Origin: Streptomyces griseus
GTDB lineage: Bacteria; Actinomycetota; Actinomycetes; Streptomycetales; Streptomycetaceae
Assembly (NCBI RefSeq): GCF_900460065.1
Contig: NZ_UAVD01000040.1
Span: 1 to 53,905 of the forward strand
Direction of reading: 5' to 3'
Length of the DNA stretch: 53,905 bases
The notes beneath the pieces are model-generated. The model made no database searches, was not told the DNA's origin, and saw only the letters and a program-made list of their open reading frames with translations. The stretch's first letter is position 1. Each line of letters starts with the position of its first letter. Shown in pieces: positions 1 to 10,501 of this stretch. A program made the translations under genes and the position numbers.

Positions 1-561
1 TTCACCGCGGTGCCCTGGCTCCGCGACCACCTCCAGGGCGAGATCCAGACGTTCCTCGACGAGACCGACGTCGACCCCATGACCTTCCTGGAACGCCTCC
101 GCGAGGCCGCCCAGTCCCTCTCCGGCGCCGGACGGCCCGAGGGCGAACAGGGCGAGAGCGACAGCCGGAGCCTCGTCGACATCGTCCAGACCCCCGCCCA
201 GCGCGAAGTCCTCGGCCGCCTCACGGCCGTCATGTCCCTCCTCGAAGGGCACGCGGACTTCGTGATGGACGGCGTCGGCCCCGACGTCGTCGGCTCCGTC
301 TCCGAGATCCGCGAGAAGTTCCAGCAGCGCCGCGCCCAGGGCGCCGGCCGCCTCGACCAGGCCCTGCGCAGGCTCCTCGGCCTGGACGCCAAACTCCGGC
401 AGTACAAGGACGGCGAGAAGTTCGTACGATCGGTCGTCGAAGAGGTCGGCATGGACGGCTTCAACCGCGTCTGGACCTCACCGAACACCCTCCCGACCAA
501 GGCCGAGATCGCCCAGCCCGCCGACTGGGTCGCGCGGGTGCACCGTAAGGCCGAATCCTGA
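1..561 (+). CDS. DUF2342 zinc-metallopeptidase-like protein, C-terminal part
   Basis: The reading frame is open from base 1, so only the C-terminal part of this gene is in the window. The residues resemble the actinobacterial DUF2342 family (zincin-like, often labelled coenzyme F420 biosynthesis-associated). A LLEGHADFVMD segment lies about 80 residues into the visible part, and its histidine would suit a metal ligand. The rest is mainly helical and ends at a TGA at 559-561. The same gene commonly precedes tilS in Streptomyces, which agrees with the neighbour here. I know of no established substrate. The family assignment is from recall of the motif and synteny, not a search. Confidence 0.75.
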   Translation, partial: FTAVPWLRDHLQGEIQTFLDETDVDPMTFLERLREAAQSLSGAGRPEGEQGESDSRSLVDIVQTPAQREVLGRLTAVMSLLEGHADFVMDGVGPDVVGSVSEIREKFQQRRAQGAGRLDQALRRLLGLDAKLRQYKDGEKFVRSVVEEVGMDGFNRVWTSPNTLPTKAEIAQPADWVARVHRKAES

Positions 562-758
562 CCGCCGGACCGTCCGGATACTCCCGGAGGACCGATATTG
601 GCCCTCCAATCACCCATCCGAGGGACCATGGAGGCATGGGAAGGCGTGCAATGCTCGATGAACAGCTCACCTCTGTCACCATCGACGCACTCTGAGTGAC
701 GGGACGCACCCGTTCCGGCGCTCGACGCTCCTCCCGAACTCCACGAAGGGCACCGGAC

Positions 759-1871
759 ATGGGTCCCCATCCTGCGGTCGCGGCGATACGCCTGGCGGTC
801 CGCCGCGTACTCCACGACGTACTCACCGAATTCCACCGGCACGCCGACCTCGGCCGGCCGGCCGACGCGGCGAGGCGCCCCGCGCACGCCGCCCGCTCCC
901 GCTATGCCGAGGCCGGCACCGCGGGAACCCCCCGCACCGCCCTCCCCGACCGGCCCGGGACCCCGCTCGTCCTCGTCGCCTGCTCCGGCGGCGCCGACTC
1001 CATGGCACTCGCCTCCGCCCTCGCGTTCGAGGCCCGCAAGCTCGACGTCCGGGCGGGCGGCATCACCGTCGACCACAACCTCCAGCCGGGCTCCGGCCTC
1101 CGCGCCGCCGAGGTCGTCACCCGGCTCACCGCCATGGACCTCGACCCCGTCGAGGCCGTCGCCGTGCACGTCGGACGCGAGGGCGGCCCCGAGGCCGCCG
1201 CCCGCGACGCCCGCTACGCCGCGCTGGACGCCGCCGCCGAACGCCACGGCGCCGCCGCCGTCCTGCTCGGCCACACCCGCGACGACCAGGCCGAGACGGT
1301 CCTCCTCGGCCTCGCCCGCGGCTCCGGCATCCGCTCGCTCTCCGGCATGGCCGCCGCCTCCGGGCCGGCCGGCCGCTACCGCCGCCCCTTCCTCCAGCTC
1401 GACCGGCAGGCCGTCCGCAAGGCCTGCCTGGTCCAGTCCCTGCCCGTCTGGGACGACCCGCACAACATCGACCCCGCCTACACCCGCTCCCGGCTCCGCC
1501 ACGAAGGCCTGCCCGCCCTGGAGAAGGCGCTCGGCAAAGGCGTCGTCGAAGCCCTCGCCCGCACCGCCCAGCTCTCCCGCGACGACGCCGACGCCCTGGA
1601 CACCTGGGCCGCCGAGGCCGAGCTCTCCGTACGCGACGAGACCGGCCGCCTGGAGTGCGCCAAGCTCTACGTCCTGCCGCCCGCGGTGCGCCGCCGGGTG
1701 CTGCGCCGCGCGCTGATCGAGGCCGGGGCGCCCGCCGGCTCCCTCTTCGCCCGGCACCTCGAAGAAGTCGACCGCCTGATCACCGGCTGGCGCGGCCAGC
1801 GGGCCATCAACCTGCCCGGCCGCGTCGAGGCGATGCGGCAGGGTGGCAGACTGGTCATTCGGCAGAGCTGA
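759..1871 (+). CDS. tilS: tRNA(Ile)-lysidine synthetase TilS
   Basis: TilS uses ATP to attach lysine to C34 of the CAU-anticodon isoleucine tRNA, changing it to lysidine so that it reads AUA. The PP-loop motif SGGADS lies at residues 76-81, preceded by the strand VLVAC. The segment GHTRDDQAETVLLGLARGSG and the RPF-LQLDR stretch are typical of the N-type ATPase core. The 370-residue length fits the actinobacterial form with a short C-terminal domain. ATG 759 is chosen because GAAGGG (745-750) sits 8 bases upstream; an in-frame GTG at 696 would add 21 Arg-rich residues without a good ribosome site. It is followed by hpt after 83 bases in the conserved tilS-hpt-ftsH order. Confidence 0.95.
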   Translation: MGPHPAVAAIRLAVRRVLHDVLTEFHRHADLGRPADAARRPAHAARSRYAEAGTAGTPRTALPDRPGTPLVLVACSGGADSMALASALAFEARKLDVRAGGITVDHNLQPGSGLRAAEVVTRLTAMDLDPVEAVAVHVGREGGPEAAARDARYAALDAAAERHGAAAVLLGHTRDDQAETVLLGLARGSGIRSLSGMAAASGPAGRYRRPFLQLDRQAVRKACLVQSLPVWDDPHNIDPAYTRSRLRHEGLPALEKALGKGVVEALARTAQLSRDDADALDTWAAEAELSVRDETGRLECAKLYVLPPAVRRRVLRRALIEAGAPAGSLFARHLEEVDRLITGWRGQRAINLPGRVEAMRQGGRLVIRQS

Positions 1872-1900
1872 CGCGCGAGCGGCTGAAGTGCAGGCGAACA

Positions 1901-1934
1901 GCCGGCCCGGCCCGGGGCGCTTTCCCGGGCCGGC
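1901..1934 (+). other. Strong GC hairpin between tilS and hpt
   Basis: A perfect 10-base inverted repeat (GCCGGCCCGG at 1901-1910, CCGGGCCGGC at 1925-1934) encloses a 14-base loop. It ends about 20 bases before the hpt start and has no U-tract. It could be an intercistronic RNA-stability or attenuation element in the tilS-hpt transcript; a full terminator is unlikely. Confidence 0.5.
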
Positions 1935-1954
1935 AGGCAGAGAAAGAGACGTGG

Positions 1955-2509
1955 GTGAACGAGAAGGACATGGGTACCGACCTTCAGTCGGTGCTCCTCA
2001 CCAAGGAAGAGATCGACGCGAAGCTCGTCGAGCTGGCCGCGAAGATCGACGCGGAGTACGCGGGCAAGGACCTGCTGATCGTCGGCGTCCTCAAGGGCGC
2101 GGTGATGGTCATGGCGGACCTGGCGCGCGCGCTGTCCACCCCCGTCACGATGGACTGGATGGCCGTCTCCTCGTACGGGGCGGGCACCCAGTCGTCCGGC
2201 GTCGTCCGGATCCTCAAGGACCTCGACACCGACATCAAGGGCAAGCACGTCCTGATTGTCGAGGACATCATCGACTCCGGTCTGACGCTGTCCTGGCTGC
2301 TGTCCAACCTGGGCTCCCGGGAGCCGGCCTCGCTGGAGGTCTGCACCCTGCTGCGCAAGCCGGATGCCGCAAAGGTCGCGATCGATGTGAAGTGGATCGG
2401 TTTCGACATCCCCAACGAGTTCGTCGTCGGCTACGGGCTGGACTACGCGGAGAAGTACCGCAACCTGCCCTTCGTCGGCACGCTCGCCCCGCACGTCTAC
2501 GGCGGCTGA
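1955..2509 (+). CDS. hpt: Hypoxanthine phosphoribosyltransferase
   Basis: The enzyme salvages hypoxanthine (and often guanine) with PRPP to give IMP or GMP. The PRPP-binding signature VEDIIDSGLTL is at residues 102-112, the VGVLKGAV loop near residue 44 contacts pyrophosphate, and WIGFDIPNEFVVGYGLDY near the C-terminus is the usual base-binding and dimer region. At 184 residues it is normal length. GTG 1955 is preferred because AGAAAGAG (1941-1948) is well spaced; ATG 1970 has GAAGGA only 1-2 bases away. It lies between tilS and ftsH as in many high-GC Gram-positives. Confidence 0.95.
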   Translation: MNEKDMGTDLQSVLLTKEEIDAKLVELAAKIDAEYAGKDLLIVGVLKGAVMVMADLARALSTPVTMDWMAVSSYGAGTQSSGVVRILKDLDTDIKGKHVLIVEDIIDSGLTLSWLLSNLGSREPASLEVCTLLRKPDAAKVAIDVKWIGFDIPNEFVVGYGLDYAEKYRNLPFVGTLAPHVYGG

Positions 2510-2691
2510 CCCCGGCCGAACCGCCGGGGAACCCTCACCGCTGTCGGGCCGTTGAAGCTGCGAAAGCAGGTTTCTCCGCCGTACCCGGCAGTCGCGGGTG
2601 ACGATGCTGGGGTACCGTCCGAAGAACAGTCTTTTCAAACAGCAGCATTTACCTACGGGCAGGAGGGACGGGGCGTCTTCGCTCCGTATGG

Positions 2692-4758
<2,067 letters not shown>

Positions 4759-4815
4759 GCGCTCCGGTCCGGTGAGACGCCCGTCACGGGCCACCGCACC
4801 GGTTCCGGAATGCAC

Positions 4816-4856
4816 GCCGCGCCCCCCAGGTTCTAGCCTGTGGGGGCGCGGCTTTT
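4816..4856 (+). terminator. Rho-independent terminator after ftsH
   Basis: The arms GCCGCGCCCCCCAGG and CCTGTGGGGGCGCGGC pair almost completely with one irregularity around a six-base loop, then TTTT at 4853-4856. It separates ftsH from folE, so folE probably has its own promoter in 4857-4915. Confidence 0.8.
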
Positions 4857-4915
4857 CCGTATGCCCGCGATGTCCGATCGCGAACCCGCGCACGGCACAG
4901 AGGAACGAGGCACAG

Positions 4916-5521
4916 ATGACCGACCCGGTGACGCTGGACGGCCAGGGTTCGATCGGCGCATTCGACGAGAAGCGGGCCGAGGCGGCCGTACGCGAACTGC
5001 TGATCGCCGTCGGAGAGGACCCGGACCGCGAGGGCCTGCGGGAGACGCCGGGGCGGGTGGCGCGGGCGTACAAGGAGATATTCGCGGGCCTCTACCAGGA
5101 GCCCGAGGACGTTCTGACGACCACGTTCGACCTGGGCCACGACGAGATGGTGCTGGTCAAGGACATCGAGGTGTTCTCGACATGTGAACACCACCTGGTG
5201 CCGTTCAGGGGCGTCGCGCACGTCGGCTACATCCCGGCCACCACCGGGAAGATCACCGGCCTCTCCAAGCTGGCCAGGCTGGTCGACGTGTACGCCCGCC
5301 GTCCCCAGGTCCAGGAGCGGCTCACCACCCAGATCGCCGAGTCGCTCATGTCGATCCTGGAGCCGCGCGGCGTCATCGTCGTCGTCGAGTGCGAGCACAT
5401 GTGCATGTCCATGCGAGGCATCCGCAAGCCCGGGGCGAAGACGCTCACCTCTGCGGTCCGCGGCCAGCTCCGCGACCCCGCGACCCGCGCCGAGGCGATG
5501 AGCCTCATCATGGCGCGCTGA
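4916..5521 (+). CDS. folE: GTP cyclohydrolase I FolE
   Basis: FolE converts GTP to 7,8-dihydroneopterin triphosphate, the first step of folate synthesis. Zinc ligands are visible as C90 and H93 in CEHHLVPF and C163 in CEHMCM. The EDPDREGLRETPGRVARAY segment and the C-terminal RGIRKPGAKT loop are characteristic of the family. The length, 201 residues, is standard. ATG 4916 has a purine-rich site (GAGGAACGAGG) just upstream. The later folate enzymes are encoded next to it but on the opposite strand, so folE is not in their operon. Confidence 0.97.
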   Translation: MTDPVTLDGQGSIGAFDEKRAEAAVRELLIAVGEDPDREGLRETPGRVARAYKEIFAGLYQEPEDVLTTTFDLGHDEMVLVKDIEVFSTCEHHLVPFRGVAHVGYIPATTGKITGLSKLARLVDVYARRPQVQERLTTQIAESLMSILEPRGVIVVVECEHMCMSMRGIRKPGAKTLTSAVRGQLRDPATRAEAMSLIMAR

Positions 5522-5558
5522 CACCTCTGGAACACGCGGTACGCCCGTGGCGACCGCC

Positions 5559-6047
5559 CTACGCCGCAGCCGCCCCCGTGCCGTCGTGGTCGTTGCCGTC
5601 CTCCGGGAGGCGGCAGACGCGTTCCAGGAAGAGTGCGGCGGCGACGACCGCGATGCCGGCCACCACCGCCGCGCCCGCGTAGATGGCCTGGTCGCGGCGG
5701 GGCGGGATGTCGAGGTAGCTCAGAAGGAAGACGCCCGTGCCGCCGTACATGCCGGCGACGAGGGCGGCGACCAGCGCGCTCGCCTGGCCGAAGACGAGCG
5801 CGCGGGCCGCGAACAGGGGCTCGACCCCCTTGGCGCCGGGGCGGCGCTCGCGCTGGGCGCGGAGGCGGGTGCGGGTGGAGAGCGCGGTAGCGAGGAGGAT
5901 CGCCGCGATCACGGCGAGCACGATCGACGCGGCCAGCGGGACGCTCGGCAGGGTGCCGACGGAGTCCCAGAGGCGGGCCCCGCCCCAGGAGAGGACGCCG
6001 GCGGCGGCGAAGAGGCCCGCCAGTACCCCGAGCCGTAGTTGCTTCAC
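5559..6047 (-). CDS. DUF3180 membrane protein
   Basis: This is a 162-residue protein with four hydrophobic segments (about residues 5-22, 37-55, 84-103 and 122-142), so it is a small integral membrane protein. It resembles DUF3180, an actinobacterial family regularly found directly after folK; the function is unknown to me. A GTG start at 6047 is assumed, with only a weak GAAGGG upstream. It lies 74 bases downstream of folK on the same strand and converges with folE across 37 bases, so it is probably the last gene of the folate transcript. Confidence 0.8.
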   Translation of the reverse strand: MKQLRLGVLAGLFAAAGVLSWGGARLWDSVGTLPSVPLAASIVLAVIAAILLATALSTRTRLRAQRERRPGAKGVEPLFAARALVFGQASALVAALVAGMYGGTGVFLLSYLDIPPRRDQAIYAGAAVVAGIAVVAAALFLERVCRLPEDGNDHDGTGAAAA

Positions 6048-6121
6048 CGAGTGAGCCGCCCTTCGCGCCGCGTGTGCCCGGTCCGGCCGTGCGCCGGACC
6101 ACCGTCCGTCGAGCCTAACGA

Positions 6122-6733
6122 TTACTCCGGCAGGCGCAGTTCCAGGTCGGCGCGGGGCAGGACGCCGTCGCGGCCGACCTCGGCGAGGAGCTGGGCCACC
6201 GGGCCGGCGCCGGGCAGTTGGGCCTCGGGGTCGATGTCGTGCCAGGGGGCGAGGACGAAGGCCCGCTCCTTGGCGCGCGGGTGGGGGAGCGTGAGCACCG
6301 GGTCGTCGGAGAGGACGTCGGCGTACGCCACGATGTCGACGTCGATGGTGCGCGGGCCCCAGCGCTCCTCGCGGACCCGGTCGAAGGCCTCCTCGACGGC
6401 CTGGCCGCGCTCCAGCAGGGAGGCGGGGGGCAGGGTCGTCTTCACGAGGATGACGGCGTTGAAGTACGAGGGCTGGGAGTCCGCCTCGACGCCCCAGGGC
6501 TCCGTCTCGTACACCGGGGAGACGGCCTTGACCCGGAGGCCCGGGGTGTCCTCCAGGGCGTCGACGGCCCCCTGGAGGGTCTCCAGCCGGTTGCCCAGGT
6601 TGGAGCCGAGGGAGATCACGGCCATCTTGGGGTTGGAGAGCGTGACGTCGGCCGCGTCCACCTGCCGGACGACGGCGGTCGGAACCGGCTGTACGGTCGG
6701 GTCGCTCTGCCCTGCGGTGGAAAATGCAGTCAT
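6122..6733 (-). CDS. folK: 6-hydroxymethyl-7,8-dihydropterin pyrophosphokinase FolK
   Basis: FolK transfers pyrophosphate from ATP to 6-hydroxymethyl-dihydropterin, giving the substrate of FolP. Visible signatures are ISLGSNLGNR near the start of the core, VSPVYETEPWG, PSYFNAV and the ATP/Mg motif RWGPRTIDVDIVAY followed by LPHPRAKERAFVL. The 203-residue protein has about 35 extra N-terminal residues before the core. ATG 6733 overlaps the folB stop codon as ATGA (6730-6733), indicating translational coupling. Confidence 0.95.
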   Translation of the reverse strand: MTAFSTAGQSDPTVQPVPTAVVRQVDAADVTLSNPKMAVISLGSNLGNRLETLQGAVDALEDTPGLRVKAVSPVYETEPWGVEADSQPSYFNAVILVKTTLPPASLLERGQAVEEAFDRVREERWGPRTIDVDIVAYADVLSDDPVLTLPHPRAKERAFVLAPWHDIDPEAQLPGAGPVAQLLAEVGRDGVLPRADLELRLPE

Positions 6734-7089
6734 GCTCGGCTCCGGGTGATGGTGATGGTCACGTCGTCGAAGGGGACGGTGATCGGTGCGTCCGGCTTGT
6801 GCACCACGACCTCGACCTCCTGGACGCCTTCGTGCTTCAGGCACTGCTGGGCGATGCGTTCGGCGAGCGTCTCGATCAGATCGACGGGTTCGCCGGTCAC
6901 CACGTCGACGACCTCCTCGGCCACCACGCCGTAGTGCACGGTGCGGGCCAGGTCGTCGGTGGCTGCCGCGGGGCGGGTGTCGAGGCCGAGCACCAGGTCG
7001 ACGATGAAGGTCTGGCCCTCTTCCCGTTCCCGGGGGAAGACGCCGTGGTGCCCACGGGCCTTGAGGCCGCGCAGCGCGACACGATCCAC
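6730..7089 (-). CDS. folB: Dihydroneopterin aldolase FolB
   Basis: FolB cleaves 7,8-dihydroneopterin to 6-hydroxymethyl-dihydropterin and glycolaldehyde. The 119-residue protein starts VDRVALRGL and carries the family features GHHGVFPREREEGQTFIVDL, HYGVVAE and ETLAERIAQ. GTG 7089 is chosen because an AGGAG lies 8 bases upstream on the minus strand; a GTG three codons earlier would overlap that ribosome site. The 3' end overlaps folK by four bases. The 190-base leader back to the NTF2-like gene contains two strong hairpins. Confidence 0.95.
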   Translation of the reverse strand: MDRVALRGLKARGHHGVFPREREEGQTFIVDLVLGLDTRPAAATDDLARTVHYGVVAEEVVDVVTGEPVDLIETLAERIAQQCLKHEGVQEVEVVVHKPDAPITVPFDDVTITITRSRA

Positions 7090-7279
7090 GCGAATCACTC
7101 CTGCTGTCGTTGGTCGAGAGGCACCCGGCCGCGTGCGGGCGGCGAGGTGCCTTCTTTCGAATCTACCTGCGAGCACCGACGGTGCTCGCCCGTGGGGGCC
7201 ATGGACAGCGCCTCACCGGGCTGGTAGCCGCCCATACCCGGTGGTCATCGGTTCCAACCCCTGGGGGCTCCGTACCCAC
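7090..7279 (-). other. Structured leader between NTF2-like gene and folB
   Basis: Read on the minus strand, this gap holds a perfect 9-bp hairpin (GCGAGCACC paired with GGTGCTCGC, 7169-7189, three-base loop). A second hairpin (AGGCACC with GGTGCCT, 7119-7152) encloses a further GC-rich stem. The second ends about 12 bases before the AGGAG site of folB. This could control folB translation or protect the downstream message. On the plus strand the same second hairpin is followed by TTCTTTC, but no plus-strand gene ends there. Confidence 0.5.
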
Positions 7280-7753
7280 TCAGGAGGGTGTTTCCCCGTC
7301 GTCCTCCTCGTCGGATTCGGTCAGGACGGGTGACCCGTGGTGGGACCAGAGTTTCCAGCCGTCGGCGGTGCGCCGGAACACGTTCGTGGCGACGACCAGC
7401 TGGCCCACCAGCGGGCCCAGCGCGTCGCCCTCCTCGGCGGGGCCGCCGCTGAGGATGTTCTCGGTGCAGGTGACCAGGGCGGTGTCCTCGGTCATCGAGA
7501 TGTTGACGTCGGTGAGGAAGAACTGGATGTACTCGGTGTTCGCCATGATCAGGGCGTAGCTGCGCAGTACGTCGCCCCGGCCCGTGAGGACCGGCCAGCC
7601 GGGGTGGACGCAGGAGACGGTGAGGTCCTCGCCCGGCAGCCACCGGCCGGAGAGCTCGTCGTGGTCGCCGCGTTCCAGCGCCTCGTAGAAGGCGGTGTTG
7701 GCCGCCTCGACCTCCGCGATGTCGGCGGCGGCCCGTGCGTGTTCCTCGTTCAC
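7280..7753 (-). CDS. NTF2/SnoaL-like protein within the folate operon
   Basis: A 157-residue protein with the look of the NTF2-like (DUF4440/SnoaL-like) superfamily: an N-terminal helix rich in Ala/Glu, then ANTAFYEALERGDHDEL, a WPVLTGRGDVLRSY stretch, and closing strands ending WKLWSHHGSPV. Such folds bind small molecules or catalyse isomerase-type reactions, but no active-site set can be assigned here. GTG 7753 overlaps the folP stop as GTGA (7750-7753), so it is translated with folP and may act on a folate intermediate or a related metabolite (inference). Confidence 0.85.
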   Translation of the reverse strand: MNEEHARAAADIAEVEAANTAFYEALERGDHDELSGRWLPGEDLTVSCVHPGWPVLTGRGDVLRSYALIMANTEYIQFFLTDVNISMTEDTALVTCTENILSGGPAEEGDALGPLVGQLVVATNVFRRTADGWKLWSHHGSPVLTESDEEDDGETPS

Positions 7754-8610
7754 GCGGCTCCCTCGACCGCGCGGGCGACGCGGACGGCGTCGGCGGTGGC
7801 CCGTACCTCGTGGACCCGGACGGCCCAGGCCCCGGCCGACGCGGACAGCGCGGAGACGGCGGCGGTCGCCGCGTCGCGTTCGCGGGCGGGCGGCGGGGCC
7901 GAGCCCGGCCCGGCCAGCACGTGCCCGAGGAAACGCTTGCGGGAGGCGGCCACCAGCAGCGGGCGGCCCAGCGTGTGCAGCCCGGCCAGGTGCGCGACGA
8001 GCGACAGGTCGTGGGCGGCGTCCTTGGCGAAGCCGAGGCCGGGGTCGATGACGATGCGCTCGGGGGCGACGCCGCCCGCGACCACCGCGTCCATCCGCTG
8101 CCGCAGCTCGTCGAGGACCTCGGCGACCACGTCCCCGTACACCGCGCGGCTGTTCATCGACTCGCTGAAGCCGCGCCAGTGCATCACGACGAACGGGACC
8201 TCGGCGGCGGCGACGGCCGGGATCATGTCCGGGTCGGCGAGGCCGCCGCTGACGTCGTTGACCAGGACGGCCCCGGCGGCGACGGCCTGCTCGGCGACGC
8301 GGGCGCGCATGGTGTCCACGGAGACGGTGACGCCCTCGGACGCCAGCCCCCGCACGACCGGGACGACCCGGCGCAGCTCCTCGGCCTCGTCCACCCGGCT
8401 CGCGCCGGGGCGGGTCGACTCGCCGCCCACGTCCACCAGGTCCGCTCCCTCGGCCACCAGGTGCAGGCCGTGTTTGACCGCGGTCGTGGTGTCGAACCAC
8501 CGGCCGCCGTCGGAGAAGGAGTCGGGCGTGACGTTGACGACGCCCATGACCGCGCAGCGGTCCCACTCCGGCAGTCCTCGGACCGTGCCCCGCGTGCGTG
8601 TCGTACTCAT
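7750..8610 (-). CDS. folP: Dihydropteroate synthase FolP
   Basis: FolP condenses 6-hydroxymethyl-dihydropterin pyrophosphate with p-aminobenzoate; it is the sulfonamide target. The pterin-binding signatures MGVVNVTPDSFSDGG, LVDVGGESTRPGA, LVNDVSGG, VIDPGLGFAKD and ASRKRFLG are all present in a 286-residue protein. The start ATG 8610 has no Shine-Dalgarno; instead TAGTCT (minus strand, 8617-8622) lies six bases upstream, which suggests a leaderless transcript. It heads the overlapping folP / NTF2-like / folB / folK set. Confidence 0.96.
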   Translation of the reverse strand: MSTTRTRGTVRGLPEWDRCAVMGVVNVTPDSFSDGGRWFDTTTAVKHGLHLVAEGADLVDVGGESTRPGASRVDEAEELRRVVPVVRGLASEGVTVSVDTMRARVAEQAVAAGAVLVNDVSGGLADPDMIPAVAAAEVPFVVMHWRGFSESMNSRAVYGDVVAEVLDELRQRMDAVVAGGVAPERIVIDPGLGFAKDAAHDLSLVAHLAGLHTLGRPLLVAASRKRFLGHVLAGPGSAPPPARERDAATAAVSALSASAGAWAVRVHEVRATADAVRVARAVEGAA

Positions 8611-8671
8611 ACGACCAGACTAGGACCTGTCGTACACCGCGTCCGACGCCGTCACGTCCCGTAGGCCGCCG

Positions 8672-10501
8672 TCACGCCGCGCTCGCCCCGTGCTCCTGGG
8701 ACCGGTGGAGGGCGTGTCCGCACGGGAGCGGGCGGCGGGGGCGGAACGGGCGGGGCAGCGAGAGGTTCACGAAGCCCTCCGCCCGCATCGCCGCGATCCC
8801 GATGCGGGGCAGGTCGCGACTGGTGCGGAAGACCACGAAGCGGGGCTCCCAGCGGGGCTTGAACTTGGCGTTGAACTTGTACAGCGACTCGATCTGGAAC
8901 CAGCGGGAGAGGAAGATCAGCAGTCCCCGCCAGCAGCGCAGCACCGGTCCCGCGCCGAGCCGCTCGCCGCGGGCCAGCGCCGACCGGAACATCGCGAAGT
9001 TCAGCGAGACCCGCTCGACGCCGAGCTTCCCGGCGGCCTGGAGGGAGGCGACGATCAGGAGCTCGTTCATGCCGGGGTCGGCGGACCGGTCGCGGCGCAT
9101 CAGCTCCAGGGACATGCCGTCGCGGCCCCAGGGGACGAAGTGGAGGACGGCCTTCAGGTCGCCGTGCGGGGAGTCGTCCGTGCCGGAGCCGGTCAGGTGG
9201 GCCGTGGCGATGACGCAGTCGCCGTCGGCCGGGTCGCCGATCCGGCCCAGCGCCATGGAGAAGCCGCGTTCGGTGTCGGTGCCGCGCCAGTCGGCGGCGG
9301 CGCGGCGGATCCGGTCCAGTTCGGTGTCGCCGATGTCACGTGCCCGCCGGACCCGGGTCTCGTAGCCGTTCCGTTCGATGCGCTTGACCATCTGGCGCAC
9401 GTTCCGCATGGCCCGTCCGGAGAGGGAGAAATCCGCCACGTCCACCACCGCCTCGTCGCCGAGTTCCAGGGCGGTGAGTCCGGTCTCGCGGGTCCAGACC
9501 TGGCCGCCGGTCTCGCTGCACCCCATCACGGCGGGGGTCCAGGAGTGGGCCCGCGCCTCGTCCATGAAGCGTTCGATCGCGCCCGGCCAGGCCTCCACGT
9601 CGCCGATGGGGTCGCCGCCGGCCAGCATCACCCCGGAGACGACCCGGTAGCAGACGGCTGCCTTGCCGCTGGGGGAGAAGACGACGCCCTTGTCGCGGCG
9701 GAGCGCGAAGTGGCCGAGCGAGTCCCGGCCGCCGTGCCGCTCCAGGAGGGCCCGCAGCCGGCTCTCGTCGTCCTCGGTGAGGCGGGCGGCGGGGTGTTCG
9801 GGGCGGAAGGCCAGGTAGATGGTGGTGACGGCGGTGAGCAGGCCGAGCGCGCCCAGCGAGTAGGCCACGGTCCAACCGGTACGCCCGGCGTAGTCGATGG
9901 GCCCCTCGACGCCGAACAGGCCGTACAGCACGTGCTGGAGGCGGTCGGCGATGGACGGGTCGCCGATGACCCGGCCGGGGTGCACGCTCACGATGATCAG
10001 CCCGAGTCCCAGCGAACCGGCCCCGAGCAGGACGAAGTTGGCGAGCGCGCGCCAGCGGCTGCGGGGGTCGGGGAGCGCCCGGAACTGGTCCCGGTGGCGC
10101 ACCAGCAGCCAGCAGAGGGTCAGGGAGACGATCACCCCGACGATCGAGTGGCGGTACGCGAACTGGGCCGCGGCCCCCGCGGGCAGCAGGATCACCGCCG
10201 CGCGCCAGGCCCGCCGCTTGTGCCGCTTCAGCCCGTGGGCGAGCAGGAGCAGCAGCATGCCCGCGCTGAGCGAGAGCGCGGCGGCGAACGGGCCGAGCGC
10301 TCCGGGGAGCACCTCGGCGAGGGTGTGCATCCGGCTGTGCCGGAAGCGGGGGAACACCCCGGCGGCGACGTCGATCAGGCCGACGACGGTGCAGGCGGTG
10401 CCGACGAGCGCGGGTACGGACTCGGGGCGCGGCCCGCGGAGCAACCGGCGTACGCGCTGCGGAACCGACACCGAATTATCCCCATCTAGCGTGACAGACA
10501 T
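8672..10501 (-). CDS. Membrane phosphatidylglycerol lysyltransferase-like protein (DUF2156)
   Basis: A 609-residue protein with about six N-terminal membrane helices followed by a soluble DUF2156 / MprF C-terminal-like domain (from about residue 240). The soluble part includes RRDKGVVFSPSGKAAVCYRV, a GDPIGD loop and LMRRDRSADPGMNELLI. In MprF and LysX this GNAT-like domain moves lysine from lysyl-tRNA to phosphatidylglycerol, giving resistance to cationic peptides. The N-terminal part is shorter than the flippase of MprF, so a different acceptor or no flipping is possible. ATG 10501 is chosen, with GGGAAA just upstream. It is divergent from the esterase gene at 10660 and ends 61 bases before folP. 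Confidence 0.8.
   Translation of the reverse strand: MSVTLDGDNSVSVPQRVRRLLRGPRPESVPALVGTACTVVGLIDVAAGVFPRFRHSRMHTLAEVLPGALGPFAAALSLSAGMLLLLLAHGLKRHKRRAWRAAVILLPAGAAAQFAYRHSIVGVIVSLTLCWLLVRHRDQFRALPDPRSRWRALANFVLLGAGSLGLGLIIVSVHPGRVIGDPSIADRLQHVLYGLFGVEGPIDYAGRTGWTVAYSLGALGLLTAVTTIYLAFRPEHPAARLTEDDESRLRALLERHGGRDSLGHFALRRDKGVVFSPSGKAAVCYRVVSGVMLAGGDPIGDVEAWPGAIERFMDEARAHSWTPAVMGCSETGGQVWTRETGLTALELGDEAVVDVADFSLSGRAMRNVRQMVKRIERNGYETRVRRARDIGDTELDRIRRAAADWRGTDTERGFSMALGRIGDPADGDCVIATAHLTGSGTDDSPHGDLKAVLHFVPWGRDGMSLELMRRDRSADPGMNELLIVASLQAAGKLGVERVSLNFAMFRSALARGERLGAGPVLRCWRGLLIFLSRWFQIESLYKFNAKFKPRWEPRFVVFRTSRDLPRIGIAAMRAEGFVNLSLPRPFRPRRPLPCGHALHRSQEHGASAA

Noticed and set aside
628..699. Short ORFs upstream of tilS, including a 14-codon frame at 651-695 with a GGGAAGG site and a stop abutting GTG 696
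   Set aside because: Too short to judge, no recognisable product, and ATG 759 with its own ribosome site explains tilS translation.
7190..7279. Sequence resembling a tRNA T-arm (GGTTCCAACCC)
   Set aside because: The flanking five-base stems do not pair, position 57 is not a purine, and no cloverleaf can be drawn on either strand.
8690..10489. 599-codon plus-strand frame opposite the lysyltransferase-like gene
   Set aside because: Low-complexity antisense frame; the minus strand has membrane helices and a recognisable DUF2156 domain.
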